Source of the DNA: an uncultured Oscillospiraceae bacterium
Lineage (GTDB): Bacteria; Bacillota; Clostridia; Oscillospirales; Ruminococcaceae
Assembly: GCA_904384225.1 (NCBI GenBank)
Contig: CAJFJV010000016.1
Coordinates: forward strand, 1-41,006
Length of the DNA: 41,006 nt
Direction: 5' to 3'
Shown piece by piece: positions 34,345-41,006 of this stretch (position 1 is the stretch's first letter; each line of letters starts with the position of its first letter). The position numbers and the translations under genes are program-made. The notes under the pieces are model-generated. The model ran no database searches. It was not told the DNA's origin and saw nothing but the letters and a program-made list of their open reading frames with translations.

Positions 34345-35817
34345 ATGCGTGAGAGCGGTGTTCTGATGCATTTGTCCAGCCTTCCGTCCCCATATGGTAT
34401 CGGAACGATGGGGAAAGAGGCTTTCCGTTTCGTAGACTTTCTCGCAAAAGCTGGTCAAAAAATATGGCAAATACTTCCGATTACGCCAACCGGATATGGC
34501 GATTCTCCTTATCAGTCTTTCTCCACATATGCCGGGAACCCTTATTTTATTGATCTGGATCTGCTTTGTAAAAGCGGTCTCTTAAAAAAAGGCGAATACG
34601 CTTCCATAAATTGGGGAGATGACCCCTGCGCTGTGGATTATGAGAAGCTCTTTCAAAATCGTCTCCCGCTTTTAAATAAGGCGGCAGCGCGTTTTTTTGC
34701 AGCGCCGCCAAAGGATTATGAGACGTTTGTTTGTGAACAAACCGCATGGCTTGAAGATTACGCGCTGTTTATGTCTTTAAAAACGGAAAACGGCGGCGCT
34801 CCATGGTATGAGTGGCCGGAGGAGGTCCGTCGGCATCGTTATGATGCGCTTCAGTCCACATATGCCCGCCTTTACGACGACGTATTGTTTTGGCGTTTTG
34901 TACAGTACACTTTCTACAAGCAGTGGAATGCGCTCAAAGCATATGCCAACCACAGCGGCATTGAGATTTTAGGAGATCTCCCCATTTATGTTGCGCATGA
35001 CAGTGCGGATGTTTGGGCGCACCCTGAGCTGTTCGAACTGGATGAGGATTTAAACCCGATAGAAGTTGCTGGATGTCCGCCCGATTACTTTTCAGAGACC
35101 GGACAGCTATGGGGCAACCCTGTATACCGCTGGCAGGTACACAGAGAGACCGGCTATGAATGGTGGTTAGGCCGGATCGCCCATGCGACGCAGGTATATG
35201 ACCGTGTCCGGATCGATCATTTCCGCGGATTTGAGAGTTTTTGGGCGATCCCTGCTGGAGATGAAACGGCTGTAAATGGCTGTTGGAAGGCTGGACCCGG
35301 TATGGAATTGTTCCATCGGGTGAATCAGCGGCTTGGGAGCGCCAAGATTGTCGCAGAAGACCTTGGGCTTATTACACCTCAAGTCCGCGCACTTTTGGAG
35401 GAATCGGGATATCCCGGAATGAAGGTGCTTGCTTTTGCTTTTACACCGGGTGTGGACAGCGATTATCTTCCTTTCCATTATACCAGTAATTGTATCTGCT
35501 ACACCGGCACGCACGACAACGAGACGGTTTTGGGCTGGCTTCGTTCCCTTTCCAAAGCCGAGTTATCTTATGTTAAAAACTATACCCGGGCAAAGACCAT
35601 TGAAGACTGTGCCCAGAATATTATTGCACTTGCATGGAGCAGTCCCGCCGATACGGCTATTGCTCAAATGCAGGATTTTATTGGGCTTGGAAATGAGGCC
35701 CGTATGAACACGCCTTCTACGCCATCGGGGAATTGGCGTTGGCGTGCGCGTAAAGAGCATCTCAATGCACGTCTGGCATCCAAAATGCTGGCTCTTACCA
35801 AACTTTATTGGAGGTAA
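34345..35817 (+). CDS. malQ: 4-alpha-glucanotransferase (amylomaltase)
   Basis: A 490-residue GH77 enzyme, near the usual 490-510. Motifs: RESGVLMHLSSLPSPYGIGTMG, WQILPITPTGYGDSPYQSFSTYAGNPYFIDLD, ILGDLPIYVAHDSADVWAHPELF, YDRVRIDHFRGFESFW with the nucleophile Asp, VAEDLGLITPQV with the acid/base Glu, and CYTGTHDNETVLGW with the third catalytic Asp. It transfers glucan chains between maltodextrins, releasing glucose and longer chains for phosphorylase. AAAGGAGAG precedes the ATG. Six bases separate it from glgP, so both are co-expressed. Confidence 0.96.
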   Translation: MRESGVLMHLSSLPSPYGIGTMGKEAFRFVDFLAKAGQKIWQILPITPTGYGDSPYQSFSTYAGNPYFIDLDLLCKSGLLKKGEYASINWGDDPCAVDYEKLFQNRLPLLNKAAARFFAAPPKDYETFVCEQTAWLEDYALFMSLKTENGGAPWYEWPEEVRRHRYDALQSTYARLYDDVLFWRFVQYTFYKQWNALKAYANHSGIEILGDLPIYVAHDSADVWAHPELFELDEDLNPIEVAGCPPDYFSETGQLWGNPVYRWQVHRETGYEWWLGRIAHATQVYDRVRIDHFRGFESFWAIPAGDETAVNGCWKAGPGMELFHRVNQRLGSAKIVAEDLGLITPQVRALLEESGYPGMKVLAFAFTPGVDSDYLPFHYTSNCICYTGTHDNETVLGWLRSLSKAELSYVKNYTRAKTIEDCAQNIIALAWSSPADTAIAQMQDFIGLGNEARMNTPSTPSGNWRWRARKEHLNARLASKMLALTKLYWR

Positions 35818-35823
35818 CTGAAC

Positions 35824-38205
35824 ATGACTTACGGAAAAGAGGAATTTCTCTCTGACCTTACCCGCACACTTGCACTGGATTACGATGTTACGCCGGAGAC
35901 TGCGGATATTTATCAAATTCACTATGCTGTAGCAAAATTGATCCTTGGCCGGCTTTCATCCGATATTCACAAAAGCCGCGATGCACATAATCAAAACCGG
36001 CGCGCTTGCTATTTTTCTGCCGAATTCCTTGTAGGCCGCGCTATATATAACAACTTGCTTTGCTTGGGCCTTACCGATACGGTTGGCGAAGTGATGAAAG
36101 CTTGCGGCAGAACGTTAGAGGAGTTCGAGCAGATTGAGGATGCCGCTTTGGGTAACGGCGGTCTTGGGCGATTAGCTGCCTGCTTTTTGGATAGTGCCGC
36201 GACGCTCAACCTGCCTTTGGATGGATATGGTATCCGTTATAAGTACGGCTTGTTTAAGCAGGAGTTTAAGGATGGGTTTCAGACTGAAACGGCAGATGAC
36301 TGGGATCTGCATGGCGGAGCATGGAGTCGGCGTCAGGAAAAGGATATAGTACGTGTAGAGTTTGCGGATCAGGTGGTTAACGCCGTGCCATATGATATGC
36401 CGATTATGGGCTATCACACCAATAATGTGGGGAACCTGCGCCTTTGGCAGGCAGAGGCGCTGTCTCCGTTTGACTTTGGATTGTTTAATGCGCAGCAATA
36501 CGATGCCGCTGTACACGAAAAAAACCGCGCTGAAGATATTTCGCGCGTGCTTTATCCAAATGACGATAATTGGGATGGCAAAGTGCTCCGGTTAAAGCAG
36601 CAGTATTTTTTCTGCTGTGCTTCCATTACCGATTTGCTCCGGGATTTTACCAAATATCACGGGAACGACTTTTCCCAGTTTGGAAAATATATTACCATTC
36701 AGCTCAATGATACGCATCCGGTAATTGCGATCCCTGAGCTGGTTCGTCAGCTTACGCAGTATCATGGTATGCCGTTTGACCAGGCTTTGGGTGTGTGCCA
36801 TCAAGTGTTTAATTATACCAACCATACGATCATGGCTGAAGCGCTCGAAAAATGGCCTTGTGATTTGATGCGTTCCGTTGTCCCGCAGATTCTGGATATT
36901 ATTATGCAGATCAATGAGATGCTGAATGCAGAAATGCGCTATATGAAACTGACGGGAGAAGAAATCGGCCGCCTGCAGATTGTCAACGACAATACTGTGC
37001 ATATGGCGCGGCTTGCGATTTATGTATCTTCCTTTACAAACGGTGTCGCGCGGATCCACACTGAAATTTTAAAGCACGATGCGTTAAAAGAATGGTATAA
37101 AATTTATCCGGAACGTTTTCAGAATAAGACAAATGGCGTTACTCAGCGCCGGTGGTTTGCATTGTGCAATCCGGAACTGTTTTCTTTTGTCTGTGAAAAG
37201 CTGGGCAACGACCGCGTAACCGTTCTTTTAAAAGAAATCAAGGCGATGGAGCCGTTTGCCGAAGACCCTGCGTCCATCCAGAGGTTTATGGAAATTAAAT
37301 CCGCCAACAAAGGGCATCTGCGTGATTTTATAGAAGCCAAAGAGGGCATTTCGATCAATGCGGATTCGATCTTTGACGTTCAGGTAAAGCGTTTGCATGA
37401 ATACAAGCGCCAGCTATTAAACGCTTTTTCTATTTTGTATCTTTACTATGGGATCAAGGACGGATCTATTACAGATTTTTATCCCACAACGTTCATTTTT
37501 GGTGCAAAATCGGCTCCGGGTTACCGGCGTGCAAAGGGCATTATCAAATTTATTATTGAAGTGGCGAAGCTCGTGAATAACGATCCGCAGACAAAGGATA
37601 TTCTTAAAGTGGTCTTTGTGTGCAACTATAACGTTTCCTATGCAGAAAAACTGGTTGCAGCGGCGGATGTATCCGTACAGATTTCAACGGCTGGGACAGA
37701 AGCCTCCGGAACCAGCAATATGAAATTTATGATGAATGGTGCAGTAACGCTGGGTACCCTTGATGGTGCAAATGTGGAAATTGTAGAAGAAGCCGGCGAT
37801 GAGAACAATTATATTTTTGGTGCAAAAGTCGAAGAATTGAACCAAATTATGCAGACATATAATCCAAAAGGCATTTATGACAGCGATGAAAAGATCCGCC
37901 GTGTAGTAGACACGCTCGTAAATGGGACGCTCAACGACAGCGGGAGCGGTTTGTTCCGCGAAATTTATGATTCGCTTCTTTATGGTGCTGGATGGACCCG
38001 TCCCGACAATTATTATGTTTTAGGCGATCTGAACAGCTTTGTCGAAACGCGGCTGCGGTTAAACCATGATTATCGCGATCGGGAGGCATTCGCGAAAAAG
38101 TGCTTTATCAATATGGCCAATTCAGGAAAATTCTCTTCGGATCGCACGATACGTCATTATTCAACCGATATTTGGAGAATAGCCCCAATTGATGCGAATT
38201 GGTAA
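35824..38205 (+). CDS. glgP: Glycogen/maltodextrin phosphorylase
   Basis: A 793-residue GT35 enzyme. AYFSAEFLVGRAIYNNLL-like start (CYFSAEFLVGR), EDAALGNGGLGRLAACFLDS, ITIQLNDTHPVIAIPEL, NHTIMAEALEKWP, TNGVTQRRWF and the pyridoxal-phosphate site EASGTSNMKFMMNGAVTLGTLDGANVEI-type segment near residue 630, of which GTSNMKFMMNG holds the cofactor lysine. It releases glucose-1-phosphate from alpha-1,4-glucans; MalQ supplies chains of suitable length. GGAGG precedes the ATG and the spacing to malQ is six bases. Confidence 0.96.
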   Translation: MTYGKEEFLSDLTRTLALDYDVTPETADIYQIHYAVAKLILGRLSSDIHKSRDAHNQNRRACYFSAEFLVGRAIYNNLLCLGLTDTVGEVMKACGRTLEEFEQIEDAALGNGGLGRLAACFLDSAATLNLPLDGYGIRYKYGLFKQEFKDGFQTETADDWDLHGGAWSRRQEKDIVRVEFADQVVNAVPYDMPIMGYHTNNVGNLRLWQAEALSPFDFGLFNAQQYDAAVHEKNRAEDISRVLYPNDDNWDGKVLRLKQQYFFCCASITDLLRDFTKYHGNDFSQFGKYITIQLNDTHPVIAIPELVRQLTQYHGMPFDQALGVCHQVFNYTNHTIMAEALEKWPCDLMRSVVPQILDIIMQINEMLNAEMRYMKLTGEEIGRLQIVNDNTVHMARLAIYVSSFTNGVARIHTEILKHDALKEWYKIYPERFQNKTNGVTQRRWFALCNPELFSFVCEKLGNDRVTVLLKEIKAMEPFAEDPASIQRFMEIKSANKGHLRDFIEAKEGISINADSIFDVQVKRLHEYKRQLLNAFSILYLYYGIKDGSITDFYPTTFIFGAKSAPGYRRAKGIIKFIIEVAKLVNNDPQTKDILKVVFVCNYNVSYAEKLVAAADVSVQISTAGTEASGTSNMKFMMNGAVTLGTLDGANVEIVEEAGDENNYIFGAKVEELNQIMQTYNPKGIYDSDEKIRRVVDTLVNGTLNDSGSGLFREIYDSLLYGAGWTRPDNYYVLGDLNSFVETRLRLNHDYRDREAFAKKCFINMANSGKFSSDRTIRHYSTDIWRIAPIDANW

Positions 38206-38300
38206 GGCAGCTTTGATAAGCGGAGCCTTCTGGGAAAATGAGATGTCCCCTACTTGAGAGGCAGCCAAGAGCAAGACAGATGCAAAATATGTGTTAAGCA

Positions 38301-38339
38301 AAACGGGCTTACTCCGTCAAACTCGGAGTAAGCCCGTTT
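38301..38339 (+). terminator. Long perfect hairpin after glgP
   Basis: 16-base stem AAACGGGCTTACTCCG / CGGAGTAAGCCCGTTT with a seven-base loop, 95 bases past the glgP stop. The tail (GTGG) lacks a T run, so it may be an RNA-stabilising or transcription-pausing stem rather than an efficient terminator. Confidence 0.6.
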
Positions 38340-38670
38340 GTGGATAGTATGGCTTTTCTGTCTGTTATAGTGAATTAGATCAAGATAGGGACCCATTGTC
38401 ATCAGGATAGATTTTGCCATATCCATAGCCTTTCAAAATGACTGTGCATTCCGTGCCGGGAATTTGCCCGGAAACTTTCCATTACCCTCCTTCGGCTTGT
38501 GACAGGAATCCCCCGGCAGGCCGTCGGCGCTTTGGAATACAGCCTTTTGTTGCCCTTTTTCATTGCCTGCTTTTGACACGGTTTAGGAAAACACACCGGT
38601 ATCTTTTGGTATGCCATTGTTGCCCGGCAAAGGGATGCAATCCCGTTAAAAAATAAAGCAGAAAAAAGTC
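38340..38670. other. Region without recognisable gene between glgP and tRNA-Leu
   Basis: Two overlapping frames of about 70 codons, one on each strand (38402-38617 minus, 38438-38656 plus), are cysteine- and arginine-rich, lack ribosome sites and match no family I know. I see no other function here. Confidence 0.5.
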
Positions 38671-38699
38671 TTGCTTTTTTTTTAAAACTGTAGTATAAT
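38671..38699 (+). promoter_or_regulatory. Promoter of tRNA-Leu
   Basis: TTGCTT at 38671-38676, 17 bases, TATAAT at 38694-38699, 13 bases before the tRNA begins. Confidence 0.8.
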
Positions 38700-38712
38700 C
38701 CTTTTTGTACTC

Positions 38713-38799
38713 GCGGATATGGCGGAATCGGCAGACGCGCTAGATTCAGGTTCTAGTCGGGGCAACTCGGTGGAGGTTCAAGTCCTCTTATCCGCACCA
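38713..38799 (+). tRNA. tRNA-Leu (anticodon CAG)
   Basis: Acceptor GCGGATA pairs with TATCCGC; D arm with GGCAGACGC; anticodon stem TAGA/TCTA with loop TTCAGGT, anticodon CAG; a long variable arm typical of tRNA-Leu (TCGGGGCAACTCGG); T arm with GGTTCAAGTCC; discriminator A and an encoded CCA. Length 87 bases. It decodes CUG. Confidence 0.97.
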
Positions 38800-38808
38800 A
38801 TTTTGAAA

Positions 38809-38838
38809 GAAGTCGATCGCTTTAAAGCTGTCGGCTTC
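38809..38838 (+). terminator. Intrinsic terminator of tRNA-Leu
   Basis: GAAGTCGA / TCGGCTTC stem with inner GCTTT/AAAGC, followed by TTTTTTTT (38839-38846). The following 300 bases up to 39148 show no gene except a possible N-terminal extension of the next one. Confidence 0.88.
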
Positions 38839-39148
38839 TTTTTTTTGTCAAGAATAGCGCCTCTGTGCGTTCAGGGGGCCTTTCGATAAAGGATGTACGA
38901 TGCTCAGCTTGAAACGCAGTGATTGACTTTAACGCGTTTTATTCCTGAAGATTAGGGGGCTATATGAGTATTGATCTCAACGCCAAGTTGTAAAATATTT
39001 GCCGGAGTGGACATGTACAATAAAAGAGTATAAAAAGCTTTGTGCAGATAGGGCGAAAGGAGATACTTATTGGGCGTTAAAGATATGCGGGGCCGGTATT
39101 GGCGGTGCAGATGTTGACATACGGATAAGAAAGGAGCGGATAGGCGTG

Positions 39149-40195
39149 ATGCAAAAAATAATATCCCTTCGAATGGAGCGGCAATGTTTTATCAAAAAAG
39201 CGGATGAAGCCCAATACATAGATTTATATCGCGATATGCAGCCTGTACAAAACGTATACTGGAGCGGGTTTGGTCAGCCGCCCACGCTTGTCTTTCGTAC
39301 AGATTTTGACGACATGGAGTTTAACCGCCGCCGCCAGTTGACGCGTCAGCTGATTAAAGGGAGATTTGCAGGTGGGAATTTAGGATGGATTGATTCCCGC
39401 GACATTGAATTGTTTGCGGCCCTTTATCAAAAGCCCCTTTCCAGACCGACAGTTGAGCAGCTGCGAATTCTGGAGTTAATTGAAACCGCAGGGCCGCTTA
39501 ATATCCAACAGATCAAAAAGGAAACAGGGCTGCTTGTAAAGCAGATTACCCCTATCCTTCATCGTTTGCAGGAAGCATTTTTGATTTATGAAGATCAGTA
39601 TGACGGTGAATGGGATCGCAGCTGGTATCGGTTTGCAGAGATGTTCCCGGGAATAAAGAAAGATAAATATTCTAAAATAGAAGCCGTCAAAATGGTGCTG
39701 CAGCGGTTTGCCTATAGAATGGTGTGGTTTGATACGGCTATGGCAAGGTCATTCTATAAAATTCCTGAAAAAGAGATTAAGCTTGCTGTTTCTGAGCTGG
39801 TCTCAGAAGGGGTATTGATTGCATTAGAATCAGGCTATATCCTGAAAAACGATGCGAATTTGCTCGCGCATTATTCACCGAAAACGATGCGTTTTGTTTA
39901 TGCAATCCATCGGAATGATTTTATCTATAAGGCGCAGGAACATGTCTTAAAAGAAATGACCAAAAGTTTGACAGATGGACTTTCCTATGATCATGAACCG
40001 TTGCAGTACCTGCTGATTGACGGAGTGTTTCATGGCGCCGCGGTTGGGCATTTCCACAATGGTCCATATGACTTAAACGATGTCGTCTGCGATCTGCCAG
40101 ACGTCGAAAACCGCAAAGAAGAGATAATAGATGCAATATGTGTTGCCAATAATGGGAAAATGCCGGAACGATTTATGGGGAAAAACGATAGATGA
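39149..40195 (+). CDS. AlkZ/YcaQ-related winged-helix protein
   Basis: A 348-residue protein resembling the HTH_42 (AlkZ/YcaQ) family, whose studied members are DNA glycosylases that unhook interstrand cross-links. Supporting parts are the Arg-rich start (ISLRMERQCFIKK), a winged-helix region LRILELIETAGPLNIQQIKKETG followed by ILHRLQEAFLIYEDQYDGEWDRSWYRFAEMFP, and AVSELVSEGVLIAL. The catalytic QxQ motif of AlkZ is not evident, so it is better described as AlkZ-related; activity is unproven. The ATG at 39149 is chosen because AAAGGAG lies 15 bases upstream and it matches the family start; the frame stays open for 50 more codons back to a TTG at 38999. Confidence 0.65.
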   Translation: MQKIISLRMERQCFIKKADEAQYIDLYRDMQPVQNVYWSGFGQPPTLVFRTDFDDMEFNRRRQLTRQLIKGRFAGGNLGWIDSRDIELFAALYQKPLSRPTVEQLRILELIETAGPLNIQQIKKETGLLVKQITPILHRLQEAFLIYEDQYDGEWDRSWYRFAEMFPGIKKDKYSKIEAVKMVLQRFAYRMVWFDTAMARSFYKIPEKEIKLAVSELVSEGVLIALESGYILKNDANLLAHYSPKTMRFVYAIHRNDFIYKAQEHVLKEMTKSLTDGLSYDHEPLQYLLIDGVFHGAAVGHFHNGPYDLNDVVCDLPDVENRKEEIIDAICVANNGKMPERFMGKNDR

Positions 40196-40372
40196 CCAGA
40201 CTCTTGTCCGGTTTTATGAGGAATGTATGCGGATTGGCATTTTAGTAAAATGCGGTGCAAAATAAGGCTATATTTATCGTATAGCGCTGAAATGCAGGCA
40301 TTAAGAAAGATGCGGGGCTTGAATAAAGCCCCTGCCCTACACTATATCATAATCAATAGACGAGGGTAAAAA

Positions 40373-40774
40373 ATGGCAAAATATATCTATCCGGCAATCT
40401 TCGCGAAAGAAGGAGGGTTTTATACAGTCCGTTTTCCGGATTTGGAAAGCTGCTATACACAAGGGGACGGCCTTCAAGACGCATACGAAATGGCTTCCGG
40501 TGCTCTATGCTTGACGCTGTATAATCTTGAAGAGAAAAAAGCAAATATTCCACTCGCTTCGGAGGCGTCTGCAATCAAAACAGGGAAGGACGAATTCGTT
40601 TCGCTTGTCGCTTGCGATACGTTAGAGTATCGGAAATACTACGACAACAAGGCAGTAAAGAAAACGCCGACCATTCCTGCATGGTTGAATACCACGGCAG
40701 AACGCGAAGGGATCAATTTTTCTGCCGTTCTGCAAGCGGCATTGAAAAGCGCTTTGCATATTACGGAGCGATAA
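40373..40774 (+). CDS. HicB-family antitoxin-like protein, without HicA partner
   Basis: A 133-residue protein. Residues 1-75 form the HicB partial RNase-H-like fold (YIYPAIFAKEGGFYTVRFPDLESCYTQGDGLQDAYEMASGALCLTL); residues 95-133 form a ribbon-helix-helix-like DNA-binding tail (IPAWLNTTAEREGINFSAVLQAALKSAL). HicB normally neutralises the mRNA interferase HicA and represses its own operon. No hicA-sized frame is present in the 177 bases upstream or the 133 bases downstream, so this is a solitary HicB; such orphans may be regulators. AGGG precedes the ATG. Confidence 0.85.
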   Translation: MAKYIYPAIFAKEGGFYTVRFPDLESCYTQGDGLQDAYEMASGALCLTLYNLEEKKANIPLASEASAIKTGKDEFVSLVACDTLEYRKYYDNKAVKKTPTIPAWLNTTAEREGINFSAVLQAALKSALHITER

Positions 40775-40787
40775 CAGAGAAGATCGG

Positions 40788-40811
40788 GGGCGGCATTTCT
40801 GCCGCCCTTTT
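40788..40811 (+). terminator. Intrinsic terminator after hicB
   Basis: GGGCGGCA / TGCCGCCC stem with TTTC loop followed by TTTTG. Confidence 0.88.
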
Positions 40812-40913
40812 GCTTATAGGGGAGGAAGATATAGGAGGAAGACAAATGCACAAGCACTGAACGTTTGCATTAAAATTATATATGCCAACAAAAAGAAGGG
40901 CTGCAAATGAACT

Positions 40914-40962
40914 GCACCCCATTTGTTAGACAGTATGATATACTGGATAACAAGTGGGGTGC
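40914..40962 (+). repeat. Hairpin at the IS left end covering the transposase ribosome site
   Basis: Two 23-base arms (40914-40936 and 40940-40962) pair with two mismatches and one G-T pair around a three-base loop. The 3' arm contains GTGGGG, the only plausible ribosome site for the ATG at 40969. Transcripts entering from outside would fold this stem; those starting within the IS may not. Confidence 0.75.
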
Positions 40963-40968
40963 TTCATT

Positions 40969-41006
40969 ATGGCAAAAGGGATACCAAACAAACGATACAC
41001 GCCAGA
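40969..41006 (+). CDS. IS3-family transposase OrfA, N-terminal fragment
   Basis: ATG 40969 opens MAKGIPNKRYTP before the window ends. MxKxxPNKxYTPEFK is the usual start of IS150-group OrfA helix-turn-helix proteins, and its place 61 bases inside the left terminal repeat is as expected. OrfA is normally fused to OrfB by programmed frameshifting to make the transposase. Confidence 0.8.
   Translation, partial: MAKGIPNKRYTP

Larger units (their letters stand above)
40908..41006 (+). mobile_element. IS3-family (IS150-like) insertion sequence, left end
   Basis: Begins with the terminal TGAACTGCACCCC and TTAGACA, the inverted counterpart of the right end at 74-98, and contains the start of the OrfA transposase in the same orientation. 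Ninety-nine bases lie inside the window. It starts 48 bases after the last small frame downstream of hicB and does not interrupt a recognisable gene. Confidence 0.87.

Noticed and set aside
38402-38656. Overlapping antisense frames of about 70 codons
   Set aside because: Cysteine/arginine-rich composition, no ribosome sites and no family resemblance; typical of non-coding shadow frames.

Overview
The window (41,006 bases, mid-40s to about 50 % G+C by eye) reads as chromosomal DNA of a low-to-mid-GC, anaerobic, rod-shaped Bacillota, most likely class Clostridia (Oscillospirales or Christensenellales type). Reasons: near-consensus sigma-A promoters (TTGACA/TATAAT, 17-base spacers), strong AGGAGG ribosome sites, a HrcA/CIRCE-controlled groES-groEL operon, a BirA-type operator on biotin genes, a ZapA-U32 peptidase pair, mreBCD with a PBP2 gene, DegV/FakB and a thiC-thiW-thiM operon behind a TPP riboswitch. 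No phage, plasmid or CRISPR genes were seen. Both ends lie inside an IS3-family (IS150-like) element: about 98 bases of its right end at the start and 99 bases of its left end at the finish, in the same orientation, which looks like an assembly contig broken at a multicopy IS.

Layout. 1-2943 (minus): a MarR regulator with two copies of a perfect palindromic operator, followed by a two-gene ABC exporter that is dead: the first gene carries two frameshifts, an in-frame stop and damaged ATPase motifs; the second is cut off by the IS. 2944-3630: no gene, but a cluster of DnaA-box-like nonamers. 3631-13747 (plus): a cell-shape/division and housekeeping block: zapA, U32 peptidase, dut, a DUF4321-like membrane protein, maf, mreB, mreC, mreD, PBP2, a MinD-like ATPase and mgsA. 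13775-15376 (plus): a PHP phosphoesterase and a free-standing FakA middle domain. 15716-17807 (minus): groES-groEL with CIRCE. 17900-18925 (plus): a DegV/FakB protein. 18929-23085 (minus): GH38 and GH2 glycosidases. 23125-26279 (minus): thiC-thiW-thiM. 26329-27692 (minus): a membrane-anchored GH25 lysozyme. 27768-31174 (minus): HAD phosphatase, PepD dipeptidase, Nudix hydrolase and a small helical protein. 31231-32395 (minus): a nucleotidyltransferase. 32426-34137 (plus): bioB-bioY under a BirA operator. 34226-38339 (plus): malQ-glgP for glycogen/maltodextrin breakdown. Then tRNA-Leu(CAG), an AlkZ-related winged-helix protein, an orphan HicB and the IS3 left end.

How it fits together. The 3.6-13.7 kb block couples division-ring assembly (ZapA), elongasome (MreBCD-PBP2) and a Min/ParA-type ATPase, with nucleotide-pool cleaning (Dut, Maf). 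The vitamin loci look salvage-oriented: ThiC makes the pyrimidine half of thiamin while ThiW/ThiM import and phosphorylate the thiazole half; BioY/BioB could import biotin and/or convert dethiobiotin. The glycosidases, MalQ/GlgP and PepD fit a fermentative, glycan- and peptide-using gut or sediment lifestyle (inference).

The most interesting items are the thiW leader, which keeps the pyrimidine-sensing half of a TPP riboswitch but not a recognisable pyrophosphate-sensing half; the free-standing FakA middle domain next to a PHP enzyme; a four-cysteine cluster in PBP2; the DnaA-box-like cluster; and the decayed exporter whose regulator and operators remain intact.
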